Of a stretch of 64,000 bases of DNA, positions 16,549 to 26,688 are shown one piece after another. The notes below the pieces were generated by a model. That model had not been told where the DNA came from. It did no database searches and saw nothing but the letters and a program-made list of their open reading frames with translations. Positions within the stretch are counted from its first letter, which is position 1, and each line of letters opens with the position of its first letter. Position numbers and translations under genes: made by a program. The DNA is from Acidobacteriota bacterium. Its GTDB lineage: Bacteria > Acidobacteriota > Holophagae > Acanthopleuribacterales > Acanthopleuribacteraceae. The stretch spans positions 31,792 through 95,791 of the forward strand of contig JASJCB010000042.1 of assembly GCA_030066195.1 (NCBI GenBank), in the 5' to 3' direction.

Positions 16549-17673
16549 ATGTTTGATATAAACAGGGTAAGTATTTTGAACGTACCTCGCTGGGAAGCAG
16601 TCTACCGGGCCGAGATCTGCCCGGGTATCGTTTCCATTGTCGCCATACACGACACCACCCGGGGCCGCGCCCTGGGCGGCTGTCGCATTTTAACGTACGA
16701 GAACGAGTCAGCCGCCCTGACCGACGTATTGCGCTTGAGCCGGGGCATGACCTTTAAAAACGCGATTGCCGACCTGCCTCTGGGCGGCGGCAAGGCGCTG
16801 ATCATGTGCGATCCGGAGATCGCCGGCGAAGAACGCGAACGCATGCTGCTGGAATTCGGCAAGTTTGTGGATGCGGTCAACGGTGATCGGGAACGTTATA
16901 TCACGGCCGAGGACATGAACACCACGGTCTCGGACATGCTGGTCGTCAAACGCACTACCCGGCATATTTCCGGCATCGAGGTGGATCCGTCCCCCTATAC
17001 CGCCTGGGGTGTGTACTGCGCGGTCAAATCGGCAACCAGGTTTTTCGCCGATGATCTTTTCGGCGGAAACGGTGACTTACGGGGTAAGCGCATCCTGATC
17101 CAGGGTATCGGCAAAGTGGGTCACACCATGGCGGAGCACCTGGATAAAGCGGGCGCCGAGCTGTTTGTCTCCGATATCAACCCCTCGTCGATCGATCGTT
17201 TGCTGACCGAGGTTCCGTCAGCCAATGTGGTGGCCCCGGACAAGGTCATCGACCAGGAAGTGGATATCTTCGTGCCCTGCGCGGGCGGTGAAGTGGTTAC
17301 GAAGTACAACATCGACAATGTGAAATTCAAGATCCTGTGCGGCGCGGCCAACAACCAGTTGGCAACGACCCCCATCGGCGCCCGTCTTCAGGAGCGCGGC
17401 ATTGTCTATTGCCCGGACTACATCGCCAACATGGGCGGCGTTTGCTCCATTCAATACCTGGAGATCGAGAGACTTTCCGAGGAAGAGACCCTGGAACGCA
17501 TTGCCAATACGGTCGATCAGCGCTTGAAGCTGACCTTCGAAACCGGCTTCGCCAATAACCTGTCCTTCAACGAGGCGGTGGATCACGCGGTCAAGGAACT
17601 GATCTGGGGCAACAAAGAAAGCACCCTGACAGCCCACAACCGGGACCTGTTCCCAGGAGCATGCGCCAACTAA
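16549..17673 (+). CDS. Leucine/branched-chain amino acid dehydrogenase
   Basis: The 374-aa product is a Glu/Leu/Phe/Val dehydrogenase. The enzyme deaminates branched-chain amino acids to 2-oxo acids with NAD. Seen here are RALGGCRILTY near residue 40, the catalytic-lysine motif LPLGGGKALI near residue 80, and the Rossmann motif IQGIGKVGHTMAEHL near residue 185. GAANNQL and YCPDYIANMGGV follow. The length fits leucine dehydrogenase rather than the longer glutamate enzymes; valine or phenylalanine preference is not excluded. An AAGGAG ribosome site lies upstream of the ATG. It ends in a strong terminator at 17702. Confidence 0.88.
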   Translation: MFDINRVSILNVPRWEAVYRAEICPGIVSIVAIHDTTRGRALGGCRILTYENESAALTDVLRLSRGMTFKNAIADLPLGGGKALIMCDPEIAGEERERMLLEFGKFVDAVNGDRERYITAEDMNTTVSDMLVVKRTTRHISGIEVDPSPYTAWGVYCAVKSATRFFADDLFGGNGDLRGKRILIQGIGKVGHTMAEHLDKAGAELFVSDINPSSIDRLLTEVPSANVVAPDKVIDQEVDIFVPCAGGEVVTKYNIDNVKFKILCGAANNQLATTPIGARLQERGIVYCPDYIANMGGVCSIQYLEIERLSEEETLERIANTVDQRLKLTFETGFANNLSFNEAVDHAVKELIWGNKESTLTAHNRDLFPGACAN

Positions 17674-17701
17674 ACAAGCGGCCGGCAACTTAAAAGCAAA
17701 C

Positions 17702-17736
17702 AAAAACCCCGGATCACCATTGACCCGGGGTTTTTT
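17702..17736 (+). terminator. Intrinsic terminator of the leucine dehydrogenase gene
   Basis: AAAAACCCCGG pairs with CCCGGGGTTTTTT around an 11-base loop. The hairpin lies 30 bases after the stop and ends in a run of six T. Confidence 0.85.
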
Positions 17737-17782
17737 GGTCGTGTCGTGGTTGAAGTTAAGTGAAGCAAAGTAATGCGGAGTC

Positions 17783-17831
17783 GAAGCTTGAAGGGCGAAG
17801 CCAAACCTTGAAGCTTGAGGCGTGAAGCTTG
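17783..17831. repeat. Three GAAGCTTG repeats
   Basis: GAAGCTTG occurs at 17783, 17810 and 17824, with a further AGCTTGAA just after, in a spacer between convergent genes. It is low-complexity non-coding sequence with no clear role. Confidence 0.4.
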
Positions 17832-17970
17832 CAGCTTGAATGGCCGCCCCTCCCCCCCAGGAAGAGGCGGCCGATCGGCAGTTTCGGCTGAAAGTCACCG
17901 GGTTTCCCGGTCCTCCCCGGACCGGAAGCGGGTTAGTTGCCGGCGGCAACTTAAAGCTTGCTTATCCGGG

Positions 17971-19713
17971 TTACCGCAGATGGAAGACATCGTCGGGTAT
18001 TTCATTGCCGATATCCGTATTGCGGCGGATGACATCGGCCAGTGTGGTGTTTTCGATTTCGCGGAGTTGTCGGCCCGAGAAGTGACGGGCATACCAGAAA
18101 CGATCGCCGTCGCGCAGGGCGCGGAACTGGTCCTTGATGACGCCGGAGGCCACGGGGCCCAGCAGCGATTGGGCGATACTGTCCTCGGCAAGGCAGCCTA
18201 CCCAAAGGTCTACCTGATCGACGGATTCATAGGCCGCGGCCAGACGTTGCTGCATTTCAGGATCGGAGGAGATGTCGCTGAATTGGGTGATGGGACGCAT
18301 GCCCATGGACCGCCGCATTTGGCCGAAGGTGGTCAGGCCGTGGTCACGACCGCGTTGGATGTTGAGGGTGGCCAGGTCGAAGCCGCCCGATCCCGGGGGA
18401 CCGAACAAGAAGTTGCGCAAGTCATCCACAATCAGCGCATCAATCTCCTGGCAGGGTTGAGCGGCCAGACCGCGAAGAATGGGTTCCAGCCCGCCTTCGG
18501 CCAATCGGTGCGGTGCGAAGAAGGCTTCGCGCAGAGCCAGGTGACCCGCTTCGATTTCGTTGCCGTTGCGGTCCAGGCGCAGCAAGATCGCGTTGACCGC
18601 GCTGTGACCGAATCGGTAGGCGCCGGTGGAGAAACCGTTGGCTATGGAGGCGTCCACGCCGGCGCGGTAACCGGCATAGGGTTCCAAGGGATCGGGGCCC
18701 AACAGGGCCGGCAGGAATTCACGGTAGGTGATCACCTGAACCAGGGCGGCCACGATCTTGCGGGCCTCCTGGTACAGGCGCTCACCGTTCCAGTTGGGGT
18801 TACGTTCAGCCAGTTGCTCGGCCAGGCGGTTATGTTCACGAACAAAAAGGGTGTGCATGACGATCAAACCCAGTTGTTCGTTGGCCCTGACATCGCCGCC
18901 CAGGAACAGGTTGTCGCCGGAACCGCCCGCGTTGGGCAGGCCCTCGGTGTTGAAGGGCATGAAGTCGCCCTCGCTGGTTTTCAGTTTGCCGCTGCCGTCG
19001 TTGGTGCGCAGGGCGGCAGCGCGTTCCGCGTCCGATCCGTAGACCATGGACGCATCGATCCAGGTAGTGATCTGGTTGATTTGTTGGCGCGGATTGGTTT
19101 CGTCCGTGCCGGTGGACTCGTCGAAAGCCGAGCGGTTCAGCGGCATGGTGACGGCGCCGGTTCCCCGGGGATCGAAGTGGGGATCACCGGCGGGGATGTC
19201 GACGGCGAAGGACTCCGGCGGCTCGGTGCCGTCCGTGAGGTCGATGTCGTGGTCCAGGAACTGGCCCCATTGCCAGAGGAAGTCCGTGACGCCTTGAGTG
19301 TTGGGTTTGGATTCGGGTTGCGCGCAGACAAGGTTGCTCACGGTTCTGGGGTTGGGTCGTTGAGAACCGGATGGTTCGCTGATGCCGTCCGTGTAGGCGG
19401 CGGGCATCAAACGTAGCAGTTGGGTAAAAGCGGCGCCCATTTGCGGGCGGATCGGGTTGTTGCCGCTGCCGTCGATGCTGCGGAATTCGGGACCGTTGCC
19501 GGGAGGAGGCGGGTTTTGCGGCCCGTTGTTGTCCGGGCGCTGCATGTTCTCAATGCGACGAATGGGAGAGACCTGGTTGTTGTTTTCGCGGTTGCCGTCC
19601 TGTTCACCCTGGTTACGGTCGTTATTGTCTTGCCGAGGCGGGCGATTATCCTGCGCCGCCGCCGAGATAGTCAGTAAAAAAGTCGTGAAGAGAAAAATAA
19701 AAAGCCGGGACAT
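17971..19713 (-). CDS. Secreted animal-type haem peroxidase
   Basis: The 580-aa product begins with a clear signal peptide (MSRLFIFLFTTFLLTISAAAQ), then an Asn/Gln/Pro-rich linker of about 70 residues. The peroxidase domain of the peroxinectin/myeloperoxidase superfamily follows. The distal haem motif WQWGQFLDHDIDLTDG lies near residue 150, with the distal His in FLDHD. The proximal-His segment FVREHNRLAEQL is near residue 293, and NIQRGRDHGLTTFGQMR near residue 455 is another family hallmark. Such enzymes oxidise halides or phenols with peroxide outside the cell. ATG 19713 has AGGAG seven bases upstream. No neighbour suggests a pathway. Confidence 0.88.
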   Translation of the reverse strand: MSRLFIFLFTTFLLTISAAAQDNRPPRQDNNDRNQGEQDGNRENNNQVSPIRRIENMQRPDNNGPQNPPPPGNGPEFRSIDGSGNNPIRPQMGAAFTQLLRLMPAAYTDGISEPSGSQRPNPRTVSNLVCAQPESKPNTQGVTDFLWQWGQFLDHDIDLTDGTEPPESFAVDIPAGDPHFDPRGTGAVTMPLNRSAFDESTGTDETNPRQQINQITTWIDASMVYGSDAERAAALRTNDGSGKLKTSEGDFMPFNTEGLPNAGGSGDNLFLGGDVRANEQLGLIVMHTLFVREHNRLAEQLAERNPNWNGERLYQEARKIVAALVQVITYREFLPALLGPDPLEPYAGYRAGVDASIANGFSTGAYRFGHSAVNAILLRLDRNGNEIEAGHLALREAFFAPHRLAEGGLEPILRGLAAQPCQEIDALIVDDLRNFLFGPPGSGGFDLATLNIQRGRDHGLTTFGQMRRSMGMRPITQFSDISSDPEMQQRLAAAYESVDQVDLWVGCLAEDSIAQSLLGPVASGVIKDQFRALRDGDRFWYARHFSGRQLREIENTTLADVIRRNTDIGNEIPDDVFHLR

Positions 19714-20038
19714 GAAAAGACTCCTATATGTTTCCGAATCAAGCGTGATCCCCTGCCTGCTGATACCAAGATCAGACACAAATGTGGAGGAAATATGGCG
19801 CGCCGGTCCGAGTGTGACCGGACGCACAAAGCAGCCGGATCGGAGCCTGGATTTTGTGATGCAGCGCAAATTCCGGGGCGCGAGAACGGCCTACCGGAGG
19901 GTGGCTTCCAGGATGTTTTGAGTTCCAGTGGGGGAACCTGCAATGTCAGCCGGAATTCTATAACTACAGTCATATTTAACGTCGTAGACTTGTTGCGCCG
20001 ATAGGTGTGATGAATAATAGTTGCAAGGATGGTCTAAG
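19714..20038. other. Divergent intergenic region, 325 bp
   Basis: This spacer separates the minus-strand peroxidase from the plus-strand 961-aa gene and must hold their promoters. I see no convincing -35/-10 pair, hairpin or small gene in it. Confidence 0.4.
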
Positions 20039-22924
20039 GTGCGACTGGATCTGGTCAAAAGGCCGCAACATTTCAACATCCCGGGCAGCGAACTGGTTCG
20101 TGTGGAAGGGAACTCCGGTTACGGGATTCGCCTGGGCGAGCGGATGGTGGGTTTCTCATCCGATGCGGTCAATCGGGTTGCCCTCAAGGTTGAAGACGGC
20201 AGCCTGATGATCCGACTCCAGGCCGAATCGGGGGAGACCATCGGCAGCTATCGCATCCCCAGCGCGGCCGTGCTGCAGCAAAACCTGGCCGGTCTGGTGG
20301 AGTCGGGCATCACCATCCACGCCCGCGAACGCGACGAACTGGTCAAGCTGATGCAACTCAGCATGAGCGGCGCCATGTCCAGCGAGGAAGTACTGCTTTT
20401 GCTGGACGAGATCAGCCACACCGTCCCGCGCCTGCCCGCTTCAGGAGCGGTCGACGCCGGCGATCTCTATCCCCAATTATCCACCAAGGTCCGCGAACTG
20501 CTTCAGGCCATGCCCCCTGAGATCCAGCGCTTCGTCATTCTGAACAACTACCACCGCGTGCCCGAGGCAGACTGGCACGCCCTGCACTTCCTATCCAAGG
20601 TGGACCCCGCTACCGACAAGGCCCTGATTCGTTTCCTTTCCGGGCTTACCCCCTATCATTTCGAGGCCGCCGCCGAGTTGCAGGCCGTCGCCCGGCGCAA
20701 TCCCCTGATCACCCCCAAGAACCTGCCCAAGTTGAGCGGTGACATCTTCGGTCAATTGGTCAAGATGTTGGCCGGTGTCGAGGTGACCGGCAACAGTCGC
20801 ATTCTCTCTTTTCAACCCGCCCTGGCCCGGTTCATCTTCGACAAATACCCCATGGAGATTCCCGACTTCACGGCCGCGCCCACCTTCGAGGCCCTGGAAC
20901 GCAAATTTCTCAACTCCCTGCGTTTGACAACGGGCGAACAGGCGGAGATTGACCCATTACGGCGTGTCCTGCTGGGTCGCTTGGACGCCTCGCGTTACAA
21001 GGAAGCCGCCTTATTCCTATCCGGCGATCCCAAGGCCCGCTTTTCGGTAGAGGTTCGCGAGGGCCTGCGGCATTTCTTCGCCAATATGCCCGCCAAAACC
21101 CCGGACGCACACATCTCCAGCATCAATACGCGCGCCTTGGAACGCGTCCGCCATTTTCTGAACAGCGCCCAACCCGGCTTGCTGGAAAACCTCGCCCATG
21201 TTCCGGTCCGGCAGAAGGAACACCAGACGCCGGACGCGGCCCTGGCTCGAAAGTTCACTGCCATGTCGCGCTCCGAACGACTCGGACTGTTCCTGCTGGA
21301 CCACCTTGACCCTCATCGGCACAAGGGCCTGACCGAATTCTTCTCCGGCGCCAACCGCCTGTCGCGCATGACGCCGGCCCTGTTGGATGCGTTGGGCGAC
21401 CTGCTGGAGCAACCGGCTTTCCCCAAGCAACACCGGGGCCTCTCCGGTTTACGCCTGGACCGCTTCGAGCAATTGGTCAAGATCCTGGATCAGAAACCCG
21501 GCCTTACCGCGCCTTTGGACTACCTGCCGCGCAACCCCGTTCTGCGCGAGGCGGTGGAGGACCTGGCCCTTCCCCTTAAAAGCCAAACTGCGACAGATCG
21601 CGGCAAAAGCGCGGCCGACCTGAAGGCGGTGGCGGCCTCCATGGAAAACCGCCTGAAAATGCTGCCCGAAACCCAGCGCAACCAATTGCTGACCAACCTG
21701 CTCGACGAGCATCTGACCCACTTCAAACGCGTGGCCGCCCTGGACCAGGCTTGGAGTGCGCAGAGCCATTTGGACGCCTTGATCCAGGGTAAGCCCGGCA
21801 GAAGCGAACTTCGCGATTTAATCAACGCCTTGTATGGTTTGCGCGACGTGCTGGCCAAGGAAAGCGAGCCCGATATCCGTTGGGACCTGTGGCAACGCCG
21901 GGCTCGCGAGGGCAAGGTTCGCGACCCCAATCCGCCCCTGGTGGAACGACTGGTGCAGCAATCCAAGGGCCTGGAACGCTATCTGGACCTGGATCTCATG
22001 CTGCCCGATGACAACATCAGCCTCAAGGAAAAGGTGCGCGAGTTGGGATGGGTGCGCCGCATCGATCACTTCCTGGGCCGTATCGATGAACGGCGCGATG
22101 ATCCCATGCGTCTCATGCGCTCGCTCAACCGGTTCCGGCCCGTGCTCATGGAAATGATCGAACTGCTGGGCAACGAAGGCAACCAGGACTGGACCCTCCT
22201 GGCCGGCAGTCCCATGCTGAAACGCAAGATCCGCCAGTTCATGGACTTTCGCCAAAGCCTGCTGGCCGGCGAGAAGCCGGACCCGACCGGGCTCTTCGAC
22301 GGACCTTTCCTACGCGGGGAATTGGGTCCCTCGGCCGAGCGTATGCTGCAAGCCGAGATGAAACGCTTCGAGCCCATGTTCCGCGAGGCCCTGCTGCGCT
22401 TGGGCGACGGCGAGGAAAGTCTCTTTCGGGCGGTGCTGGAACGCGCCGCAAGCCCGGCGGGCATGGACGGAACCGAGGTCGCCGCGCGCGTGCGCACCAT
22501 GCTGGAAAACATTCACGAATTCAACCAGTACCAAAACCTGAATAATCAACCCCTATACCTTTCGCTGCCCCTGCGCTACGGCAATCAGCAATCAGCCATG
22601 GAGTTGGCCGCCTTCAAAGTCCCCGGCAAGAAAAACGACAAACAGCGTTTCCTGGTCGTCATCCACCTGGACTTCCCGGACTGGGGCCACCTGCGCGTGG
22701 ACGCGTTGAAGGATAAGGACAGCCTGTCGGCCACCTTTTGGGTAGAAAACCGCAAGATGCAAAACCTGCTGATGGACGAGCTGCACCTCCTGGAAGACCG
22801 CCTGGAAGAAACCGGCCTGGGCGAGACCACGCTGAACGTGCGCTTGCAGCCGGAACGCGCCTCGCGACCGGTCTCGGAACTGTGCATGCCCGCCCACGAA
22901 GGCGAGGTTGACCTGCAAATCTGA
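20039..22924 (+). CDS. Unknown 961-aa protein with a FliK-like C-terminal segment
   Basis: No full-length family is recognised. The protein is soluble and largely helical. The N-terminal ~100 residues look beta-rich (VKRPQHFNIPGSELVRVEG). The last ~110 residues resemble the hook-length-control (FliK/Flg_hook) domain: a strand pair (FLVVIHLDFPDWGHLRVDAL), the segment SLSATFWVENRKMQNLLMDE and a helix LLEDRLEETGLGETTLNVRL. FliK sets flagellar hook length, but no other flagellar gene is present, so this is only a hint. GTG 20039 is preferred, with AAGGA nine bases upstream. The convergent neighbour ends only six bases away. Confidence 0.75.
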   Translation: MRLDLVKRPQHFNIPGSELVRVEGNSGYGIRLGERMVGFSSDAVNRVALKVEDGSLMIRLQAESGETIGSYRIPSAAVLQQNLAGLVESGITIHARERDELVKLMQLSMSGAMSSEEVLLLLDEISHTVPRLPASGAVDAGDLYPQLSTKVRELLQAMPPEIQRFVILNNYHRVPEADWHALHFLSKVDPATDKALIRFLSGLTPYHFEAAAELQAVARRNPLITPKNLPKLSGDIFGQLVKMLAGVEVTGNSRILSFQPALARFIFDKYPMEIPDFTAAPTFEALERKFLNSLRLTTGEQAEIDPLRRVLLGRLDASRYKEAALFLSGDPKARFSVEVREGLRHFFANMPAKTPDAHISSINTRALERVRHFLNSAQPGLLENLAHVPVRQKEHQTPDAALARKFTAMSRSERLGLFLLDHLDPHRHKGLTEFFSGANRLSRMTPALLDALGDLLEQPAFPKQHRGLSGLRLDRFEQLVKILDQKPGLTAPLDYLPRNPVLREAVEDLALPLKSQTATDRGKSAADLKAVAASMENRLKMLPETQRNQLLTNLLDEHLTHFKRVAALDQAWSAQSHLDALIQGKPGRSELRDLINALYGLRDVLAKESEPDIRWDLWQRRAREGKVRDPNPPLVERLVQQSKGLERYLDLDLMLPDDNISLKEKVRELGWVRRIDHFLGRIDERRDDPMRLMRSLNRFRPVLMEMIELLGNEGNQDWTLLAGSPMLKRKIRQFMDFRQSLLAGEKPDPTGLFDGPFLRGELGPSAERMLQAEMKRFEPMFREALLRLGDGEESLFRAVLERAASPAGMDGTEVAARVRTMLENIHEFNQYQNLNNQPLYLSLPLRYGNQQSAMELAAFKVPGKKNDKQRFLVVIHLDFPDWGHLRVDALKDKDSLSATFWVENRKMQNLLMDELHLLEDRLEETGLGETTLNVRLQPERASRPVSELCMPAHEGEVDLQI

Positions 22925-22930
22925 CAGGCC

Positions 22931-25900
22931 TTATTGCCTGCTTAATTTCTCCATCACGGGCACGCCGGCTTTCAGATGCAATCGCCTGGTATAGGTCTCT
23001 CCCCGGTCGTCGCTTACCTTCAGGGTCCACATACCCTCCGGCACACCGAACGCCGACCCTCCCTGATCGGAAAAAAAAGCACCCCGGCCCTGTATGAAGT
23101 CCTCTTCCTCGACGAAAATGCATTGGATGGTTTGCTCTTTCCGCTCCAGCCGGGCAGACGTCATGCGGCGCCCGGCGACGTTCAGAAGAAAAACCAGTTC
23201 AGTCGCGGGCTCAAGCTGGACCGAAACCTCGCTGGTTTCGCCTTCTCGAACCTGGATGTCGGGTTGTTCAATCACCGCCTCGCGGCCGCAAAAACTCATG
23301 ACCAGGTCCACTCGCCAGACCCCTGTTGGAATCTCCGCCGATAAAACAGTGGAGCCGTTGACCGAAAATTTGCGCCTGACGGCGGGCTGTTCACCGCCCG
23401 CTTCGGTCAACGCCAGGTCCATCCATCCGCTGATCGGTTCCGGTGTAAACCGAACCAGAAGGCTGCCGAAGGTGTTCGTCCCCACCTCGCCCACGTCCAT
23501 ATCGGGACCATTCGCGGGCATGGTCAGGCCGCTGACCAGCAATTCTCCACGCTCGAAACCGTCGCCGCCGACCAGATCATAGACGCCGGGCGGCACGCTG
23601 TCGAAGCGAAACTCCTTGCCGGCCGGTTTTTTTGAGCGGCGATACGTCAGGCCGTCAATCGCGCCGACCAGGGTAACCCATTCGAAGGACGCGTTTTTCA
23701 AGCGACCGGTCAAGGCGCCGAAACGGTGGAAGGCAACGGTCTCCCGAATATCCTCGGCGGCTACCTGGAAATCGAAGCGGTTGGGGTGCAGGTGCAGCAC
23801 TCTTTCAAAGAAGGGTTCGCCTTTCCCGCCCAGCACCAGGGTATAGGCGCCGGGCTTCACGTTTTTGAAGCGGAAGCTGCCGTCCGGTTCCACGGCGTAC
23901 TTTATTTTTTCGGCCCTGCGGACCCAGGGCTCCCGCGTATTCGGTATCAGAAACAATTGGTGTCCCGATGCCGGCAGATTGCCGTGAAATGCCGAGCCGC
24001 CGACGGTAAAGCGCCTGTCGAAACCCCATTTCAATTCCAGGCTTTCACCCTCATCAAGGGTCACGCTTTCGGATTCGGTAGTCTGCCCGGAGACCTTCAG
24101 GCTGACCTGATAGTTGCCGGGCTGCAATTTCTCGAAATCCGCTTTATGACCCTTTTTCAGCGAATGACCCTGAGTGCCTCCCATTCTATCGAGAAATAAC
24201 CTGACAAAGCCGTCGGGATAGGTTTCCTTGTTTACGGTCACGGTGAGGCGGGCATTGCGGACAACACGTATTTCCAGATTCTCCCGTTCCTCGACCGGTT
24301 TGTCCATCAGGCCGGCCAGGTGAACAGGGGCAATTGTATCGCCGATGACCATCAGGTCGGCGGGGTTTCCCTCCGGAAGGTTTTCGAAGAGGAAACGGCC
24401 GGTTGCGTCAGTGGTCGCCTCGCGGAAAAGTAAGGCTTGCTGCCGGAACGTTTTTCTGGACCAGGTTGCCGTCGAAAAAAAACTGAAAAAGGGATGGCCC
24501 TGTTGGTAGCACCACAGCAGCACCTCGGCTCCGGCAACCGGTTCCCCCCGGGAGGTTTGCACCGTCCCCGAAACGGTTACCGCATCGGCGCCGATGAGGA
24601 ATTCACGCTCGACGGGTTCTTCCAGCGGAACGATGTTTGAAAAGTAACCCGCGACACCCTCGCCCGCGGCGATGATCAGGAACCGTTTTTCATTCTTTTG
24701 TTTGTCCAGCAGGAAACGGCCGTCCGGGGCGTCGAACTGAACGCCCTCATAATCCCACAAATCGCGACGCATCCGGTATCCGCTTTGCGAGAAGACCTTG
24801 ACGGTAAAGGACGGAACCGGCCGGCCCGTGCGCGCATCGATCACCCGGCCGGCGATAGCCAGGCCCTCCGATAAGACCACTTCCAGCGTTTCCATATCGG
24901 TAAGCACAAGGCCCGGCAGTTTTTTAGTGAGATAACCCGCACGACTGAAGGAGAGGTCGACATCACGCGGGAGGTCACGCAACTGGAAGCTTCCCGCGCT
25001 GTCGGTAACCATTACATCCCGCCGGGAACCCCGCCGAAGAGGGGAAAACTTGTCCGTTTTCACCGGGTTTTCGGCCTGAATCTTCACCCCGCTCAGCGGT
25101 GCGCCCAAGCTGTCGACGACGCGGCCTTCCAAACTGAAGCCCGGGGACAGGCGGATGTGCAGCGGTTTATCCCAGTCGACCCGGAGGATGATTTGCGCCC
25201 AAACCGCATAACCCGGTTTGGTAACCTGGAGCCGCTTCTTGAAGGAACCCTTGGGTAGTTGAACCTCGAAACTGCCGTCCCCACGCGTCTGAACGGGTTC
25301 CCGGTCGCTGATGACGACGGCGGCGCCTTCGACGGGCAGGTCCCGCTCATCGGTAACCCTGCCGGTGATGGTGGTCTCATAGGTCGGAGGTTTCAAGACC
25401 AGTTCCACGGGCATGGTTTTCCGGTCCACGCTTAATTGAACCATCTTCGAGGCCCTCTTATAGCCGGGCGCGGAGGCTCCAAAAAAGAGGCGTTCGCCGA
25501 AGGGTAGGCTCTCGATGCGAAACGCGCCGGCGGCATCGCTGAACACGTGGTCTCGGCGGCCTTCCAGTGTGACGCGCGCGCCGGGGAAAGGCTGTCGGCT
25601 TTCGTCGTAAACCACGCCTTCTATCATGCCGCCGGGTTCCAGGAAAACAGTAAAACGGGAGCGCTCCTGCCCCGCGTTGTCGAAGACCCGACGGGCCCTG
25701 GCGAATCCGGGCGCGGCGACTTCCAGGCTCCAGATTTCGGGGGAAAGGAACAGGTTTACACGACCGTTTTCGTCAGTCTTATAGGTTTCGCCGGCCAGAT
25801 CGACGGGCGTTACCGCCGCGCCGGCAACCGGCTCGCCCGTTTCCCGAGCGACCACGGTCAGTACCAGTTCATGCGCCGGCTTCATCTCCAGGTTGAGCGG

Positions 25901-26404
25901 ACCCACCGAGGGTTCTTCCTCACCGACCTGGAACCGAAGGCGATTGCCGGCGCGGTCGAAGGAAATCAATCCGGGCGCAACGGCGTGAATGAAATAGGCC
26001 CCGGCCTCCAACTTCTCGAAACGAAAGGCGCCGTCGGGGCCGGACATCACCGGCGGCTTGTAACCATCACCGTCCAAACCACGCAACACCACCCTGGCTC
26101 CCGCAAAAGCCTTGCCTTCATGCAGAACCGTACCGAAGCAACCCAAGCCGACACCGTCCGCCTTCGCCTTTCGATGCTTCTTAGTGTCTCCGTCGGTCGT
26201 GGATGCATTCACCCGATCGGCATCGGCCGTTGCCTCGTCATTTGGGCCGGATGTGTCCCGACGGGTTTGATCATGGGTATCCTCGGCGGTTTGTGGTGTC
26301 GCGGTTTCCTCGCCGGTCGCATTCCATGATGCATCTCTGAATAAAAACAGCAGCAAACCGACAGCGACAATGATTACCGCGACGTATAGACGCTTTCTCT
26401 GCAT
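22931..26404 (-). CDS. Surface protein with many carboxypeptidase-regulatory-like domains
   Basis: The 1157-aa product has an N-terminal membrane anchor (LYVAVIIVAVGLLLFLF), a polar Thr/Asp-rich linker, and then a chain of beta-sandwich domains of the carboxypeptidase-regulatory type. Their recurrent pattern is 'G.V.d..g.Pv.GA.V', then 'T...G.F....LP.G': for example GTVLHEGKAFAGARVVLRGL, GRVTDERDLPVEGAAVVISD and GRVIDARTGRPVPSFTVKVF. I see about eight to ten such units. The protein probably sits outside the inner membrane and has a binding or structural role. ATG 26404 has GAGG six bases upstream. Confidence 0.75.
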   Translation of the reverse strand: MQRKRLYVAVIIVAVGLLLFLFRDASWNATGEETATPQTAEDTHDQTRRDTSGPNDEATADADRVNASTTDGDTKKHRKAKADGVGLGCFGTVLHEGKAFAGARVVLRGLDGDGYKPPVMSGPDGAFRFEKLEAGAYFIHAVAPGLISFDRAGNRLRFQVGEEEPSVGPLNLEMKPAHELVLTVVARETGEPVAGAAVTPVDLAGETYKTDENGRVNLFLSPEIWSLEVAAPGFARARRVFDNAGQERSRFTVFLEPGGMIEGVVYDESRQPFPGARVTLEGRRDHVFSDAAGAFRIESLPFGERLFFGASAPGYKRASKMVQLSVDRKTMPVELVLKPPTYETTITGRVTDERDLPVEGAAVVISDREPVQTRGDGSFEVQLPKGSFKKRLQVTKPGYAVWAQIILRVDWDKPLHIRLSPGFSLEGRVVDSLGAPLSGVKIQAENPVKTDKFSPLRRGSRRDVMVTDSAGSFQLRDLPRDVDLSFSRAGYLTKKLPGLVLTDMETLEVVLSEGLAIAGRVIDARTGRPVPSFTVKVFSQSGYRMRRDLWDYEGVQFDAPDGRFLLDKQKNEKRFLIIAAGEGVAGYFSNIVPLEEPVEREFLIGADAVTVSGTVQTSRGEPVAGAEVLLWCYQQGHPFFSFFSTATWSRKTFRQQALLFREATTDATGRFLFENLPEGNPADLMVIGDTIAPVHLAGLMDKPVEERENLEIRVVRNARLTVTVNKETYPDGFVRLFLDRMGGTQGHSLKKGHKADFEKLQPGNYQVSLKVSGQTTESESVTLDEGESLELKWGFDRRFTVGGSAFHGNLPASGHQLFLIPNTREPWVRRAEKIKYAVEPDGSFRFKNVKPGAYTLVLGGKGEPFFERVLHLHPNRFDFQVAAEDIRETVAFHRFGALTGRLKNASFEWVTLVGAIDGLTYRRSKKPAGKEFRFDSVPPGVYDLVGGDGFERGELLVSGLTMPANGPDMDVGEVGTNTFGSLLVRFTPEPISGWMDLALTEAGGEQPAVRRKFSVNGSTVLSAEIPTGVWRVDLVMSFCGREAVIEQPDIQVREGETSEVSVQLEPATELVFLLNVAGRRMTSARLERKEQTIQCIFVEEEDFIQGRGAFFSDQGGSAFGVPEGMWTLKVSDDRGETYTRRLHLKAGVPVMEKLSRQ

Positions 26405-26688
26405 GGACAGCCTCACTCCCTGGTTTTAATCTAGTCGAAAAAAGGTGAAAAACAAAACGATAGAACGGGGGAGTACAGCCGGTACAATTGTAATTAAACG
26501 CGACTGAACCAAAAAAGTTCGATAAACAGCAACCGTGGCGGTGATCCGCCTTCGAAGGTCGTGTCTTCCCGGGAAAACGAGAAGTGTTTTTCAAGGGGCG
26601 CAAGGGCCCAGGGTAAGGCATGACTGTCCTGCGCCCCCTGGAAAAGCATGTGTTGAACTGATCCCGCCGGAATATTAGCTCACGGAAT
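26405..26688. other. Intergenic DNA with a TTCCCGGGAA palindrome and a long-loop hairpin
   Basis: TTCCCGGGAA occurs at 26566-26575. GGGGCGCA (26595-26602) pairs with TGCGCCCC (26630-26637). No gene is seen between the surface-protein gene and the recombinase remnant. Confidence 0.4.
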
